From Sthenelais limicola (taxonomy: Eukaryota > Annelida > Polychaeta > Phyllodocida > Sigalionidae): a DNA stretch of 64,000 bases. The notes under the pieces are model-generated. The model was not told the origin of the DNA and did not search any database. It saw only the letters and a list, made by a program, of their open reading frames with translations. The position numbers and the translations under genes are program-made. Where the stretch lies: NCBI GenBank assembly GCA_942159475.1, contig OW804094.1, forward strand, positions 55,734,966 to 55,798,965, given 5' to 3'. The first letter of the stretch is position 1; each line of letters opens with the position of its first letter. Shown piece by piece: positions 63,301-64,000 of the stretch.

Positions 63301-64000
63301 AATAGGTGACCTGTTAAACGATGAGAAGAAGATCATGTCTGTAAACGAATTAAATGTGAAATATAACATACACTGCGATATAAGTGATAGATTAAAACTG
63401 GTGGCTGCGATCCCCAGAAAATGGTTACAAATGGTGGCAAGGGAAAGTTTTGTGATACCAAAGAAAAAGTATATTATGTTCAAAATCAACAACAAATTGC
63501 TGAAGGTTGAAGACTTGTTAACCAAGAATGTTTATGCGGAGTTGGTAAAGCAGGTGAACCCAGACTATGAAAAACTTGATAGTTGGGAAAGTCTTCTGAT
63601 AGAGGATAAATTTGTTAGTTCAGAAAAAACCTGGAAAGAGAAATTTGTTATACCGAACAAGAGCTATGATGTACCAAAATGGCAGTCGTTACAATATAGG
63701 ATCATACATAAAACGGTGGGATGTAATGTGTATTTGACTCAAATCAAATTTAAGAACAAAATATCATGTGATTTCTGTCCAGAAGAAGATACTATTTGTC
63801 ATTTCTTCGTTAACTGCAACAACCAGAGTTTACTGTGGAAAACCTTAAGATCTTGGTTTCAGAGAACTGCCTTAATTAAAGGTTTTAGACCGAGTGAGTT
63901 GAATTTAACTAACATCCTCCTTGGATACAGCGGTAAGAGCCCTCAGAGAGATTTTATTAATTGGTTGTTTTCTGCATTGAAATGGTATATATATAGGCAG
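60347..64000 (+). CDS. LINE ORF2: endonuclease, reverse transcriptase, CCHC knuckle (partial 3')
   Basis: The frame starts with ATG and is open for 1218 codons to the window edge. The endonuclease keeps the L1-type catalytic set: N40 (S-L-N-V-N-G), E67 (A-L-Q-E-T-H), D173 and N175 (M-G-D-F-N), D223 (R-L-D-Y-I-F) and D247-H248 (S-S-D-H). G-Y-W-K-F-N follows. The reverse transcriptase runs from about 480 (K-S-P-G-H-D-G) through N-W-R-P-I-T-L-L-N, Q-Y-G-F, D610 in V-D-F-Q-K-A-Y-D, K-Q-G-D-P-I-S-P-Y-L-F and Y-A-D-D at 710-713. A C-x2-C-x7-H-x4-C knuckle starts at C1141. The enzyme nicks the target and primes cDNA synthesis on the nicked strand. Length fits L1/Tx1 ORF2, so the stop is probably just past the edge. 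All catalytic residues are present. Confidence 0.95.
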   Translation, partial: MEDNNTDSATMQETNQGIPSLLIIDQEKNTNLSFISLNVNGLSQIKRRKAVLTKLIEKKRTIVALQETHSCTDSETIWRGQWPGKLFCSHGSSNKGGVMILFSPDLDVNIIQDRNDQEGRFVCVVVEIYGAKLCITSSYFPNACFAKKQIDMFTKVGAVLNELDYDSLIVMGDFNLELDGDPRDKARVKWSEFLNEFELCDVMAEFDVTGHTWRRKHQTSRLDYIFIQENLRVKVLDAYSKINTSSDHKEIHLVCSGGEGGRGKGYWKFNNKLLCREEYVEGVREIVKEYEFSKTNISDSFRWHIIKNECKSLAVRMSVQDARIKRNRENELKVRLSELDQIHVLSDEEIDEMKNIRNTLEDSELARAEGALFRAKATWARAGERPTKFFLQLERKNGKKKSINNMFVGNKLTNDITKIVKEGREYYSELYKRNVIDSQSAEPFLQNMDASIDEKHHERLSRKISEHEIWLTIKQMNDGKSPGHDGLSVEFYRYFWPDIKGIFCKMVAEVEKNKKMYWDQYQGIISVIPKKDVDIRYLKNWRPITLLNVDYKIISKVIAERIKGVISEVIDEDQYGFMPNRYIGVAVRRIHDILSYQKMKGKGGRIATVDFQKAYDSINWDFLYRALAAFNFPEYIIDWVKTLLSGSVACFTNNGHMSDFFGVQKGVKQGDPISPYLFTIAVEFLSNYIRKEESVRGIVTGKIEHKIVQYADDTTIFTADEDSMGKVMDIIRKFGEGSGLRLNLTKTKGIKIEKKALNNDKSCGIDWANSIKILGIHIFNPYCRENEPSKNYESALAKMRGVVGVWGARNLSLRGKTLVNNTLILPIIQHVISVVHLDKNIVKEINKMTKVMMWGSRNVKISFDFMKQSYENGGLKVRCVDEITKANRIKWIQRMLYGKQHKWVGILEAFHQEDIRKILACKNMPQISLSVFYTDIFKVWNEVYYDNEPVSGLEVYVERLWNNRNILKKEKPIQNDHWLESGIETIGDLLNDEKKIMSVNELNVKYNIHCDISDRLKLVAAIPRKWLQMVARESFVIPKKKYIMFKINNKLLKVEDLLTKNVYAELVKQVNPDYEKLDSWESLLIEDKFVSSEKTWKEKFVIPNKSYDVPKWQSLQYRIIHKTVGCNVYLTQIKFKNKISCDFCPEEDTICHFFVNCNNQSLLWKTLRSWFQRTALIKGFRPSELNLTNILLGYSGKSPQRDFINWLFSALKWYIYRQ

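Larger units (their letters stand above)
58965..64000 (+). mobile_element. L1/Tx1-type LINE with NADAR-bearing ORF1 (3' end beyond window)
   Basis: The element has two adjacent open frames in LINE order: ORF1 (RNA-binding, with an added NADAR domain) and ORF2 (AP-like endonuclease plus reverse transcriptase plus CCHC knuckle), separated by 47 bases. Both are uninterrupted as far as can be read, so the copy is probably recent. The 5' border is unclear: no promoter, target duplication or repeat boundary was recognised and ORF1 lacks an upstream ATG, which fits a 5'-truncated insertion. The 3' UTR and tail lie past the window. The endonuclease of apurinic type, the absence of an RNase H domain so far and the residues around the RT core place it in the L1/Tx1 group rather than RTE, CR1 or R2. 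Confidence 0.9.

Noticed and set aside
1..64000. CRISPR arrays, prokaryotic operons, rRNA genes
   Set aside because: No regularly spaced direct repeats, no clustered tightly packed genes and no rRNA-like segments were seen; the window is animal nuclear DNA.

Overview
The window looks like nuclear DNA of a multicellular animal. It is A+T rich, with short exons bounded by canonical gtaagt donors and pyrimidine-ag acceptors, introns of up to 11.7 kb, many microsatellites, several families of miniature inverted-repeat elements (MITEs) and one LINE-type retrotransposon. No prokaryotic operon structure is present. A marine invertebrate is my best guess, but nothing in the sequence fixes the phylum.

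Layout. Positions 1-4924 are non-coding, with a fold-back repeat at about 2.2-3.1 kb. From 4925 to 20237 the plus strand carries the first part of a fibroblast growth factor gene: a candidate start exon (4925-4953), a 46-nt signal-peptide exon (5716-5761), a 190-nt exon (8277-8466) and a 107-nt exon (20131-20237). Phases agree at all three junctions. The exon pattern and residues resemble the FGF8/17/18 group. The last core exon was not found, so the gene is incomplete here. Its 11.7-kb third intron holds a cluster of ETS-like sites (9.1 kb), a patch rich in TGCGCA (11.9-12.0 kb) and, on the minus strand, a convincing terminal coding exon (18817-18987) of an unidentified second gene.

From 20.2 to 58.9 kb I see no recognisable gene. 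This stretch holds microsatellites, long poly(C) runs and a series of MITEs: a 90-bp palindromic element with a perfect 8-bp target duplication (23756-23845), two related elements with one nested in an older relic (32.76-33.68 kb), a 96-bp TA-flanked hairpin element (33862-33957), a 149-bp inverted-repeat element (42297-42445), a 0.7-kb element with three related arms (46.95-47.67 kb) and a tRNA-like SINE fragment (52.0 kb).

From 58965 to the window edge lies an apparently intact L1/Tx1-type LINE. Its ORF2 has an endonuclease, a reverse transcriptase and a CCHC knuckle and runs open for 1218 codons to the edge. Its ORF1 is the most striking object in the window. After the usual coiled coil, RRM-like and C-terminal RNA-binding regions it carries a complete NADAR (YbiA/DUF1768) domain, an enzyme fold of NAD/ADP-ribose metabolism. 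A retrotransposon RNA-binding protein fused to a probable ADP-ribose-processing enzyme suggests a counter-defence or RNA/cDNA-repair role. That role is inference; the fusion itself is read directly from one uninterrupted frame.
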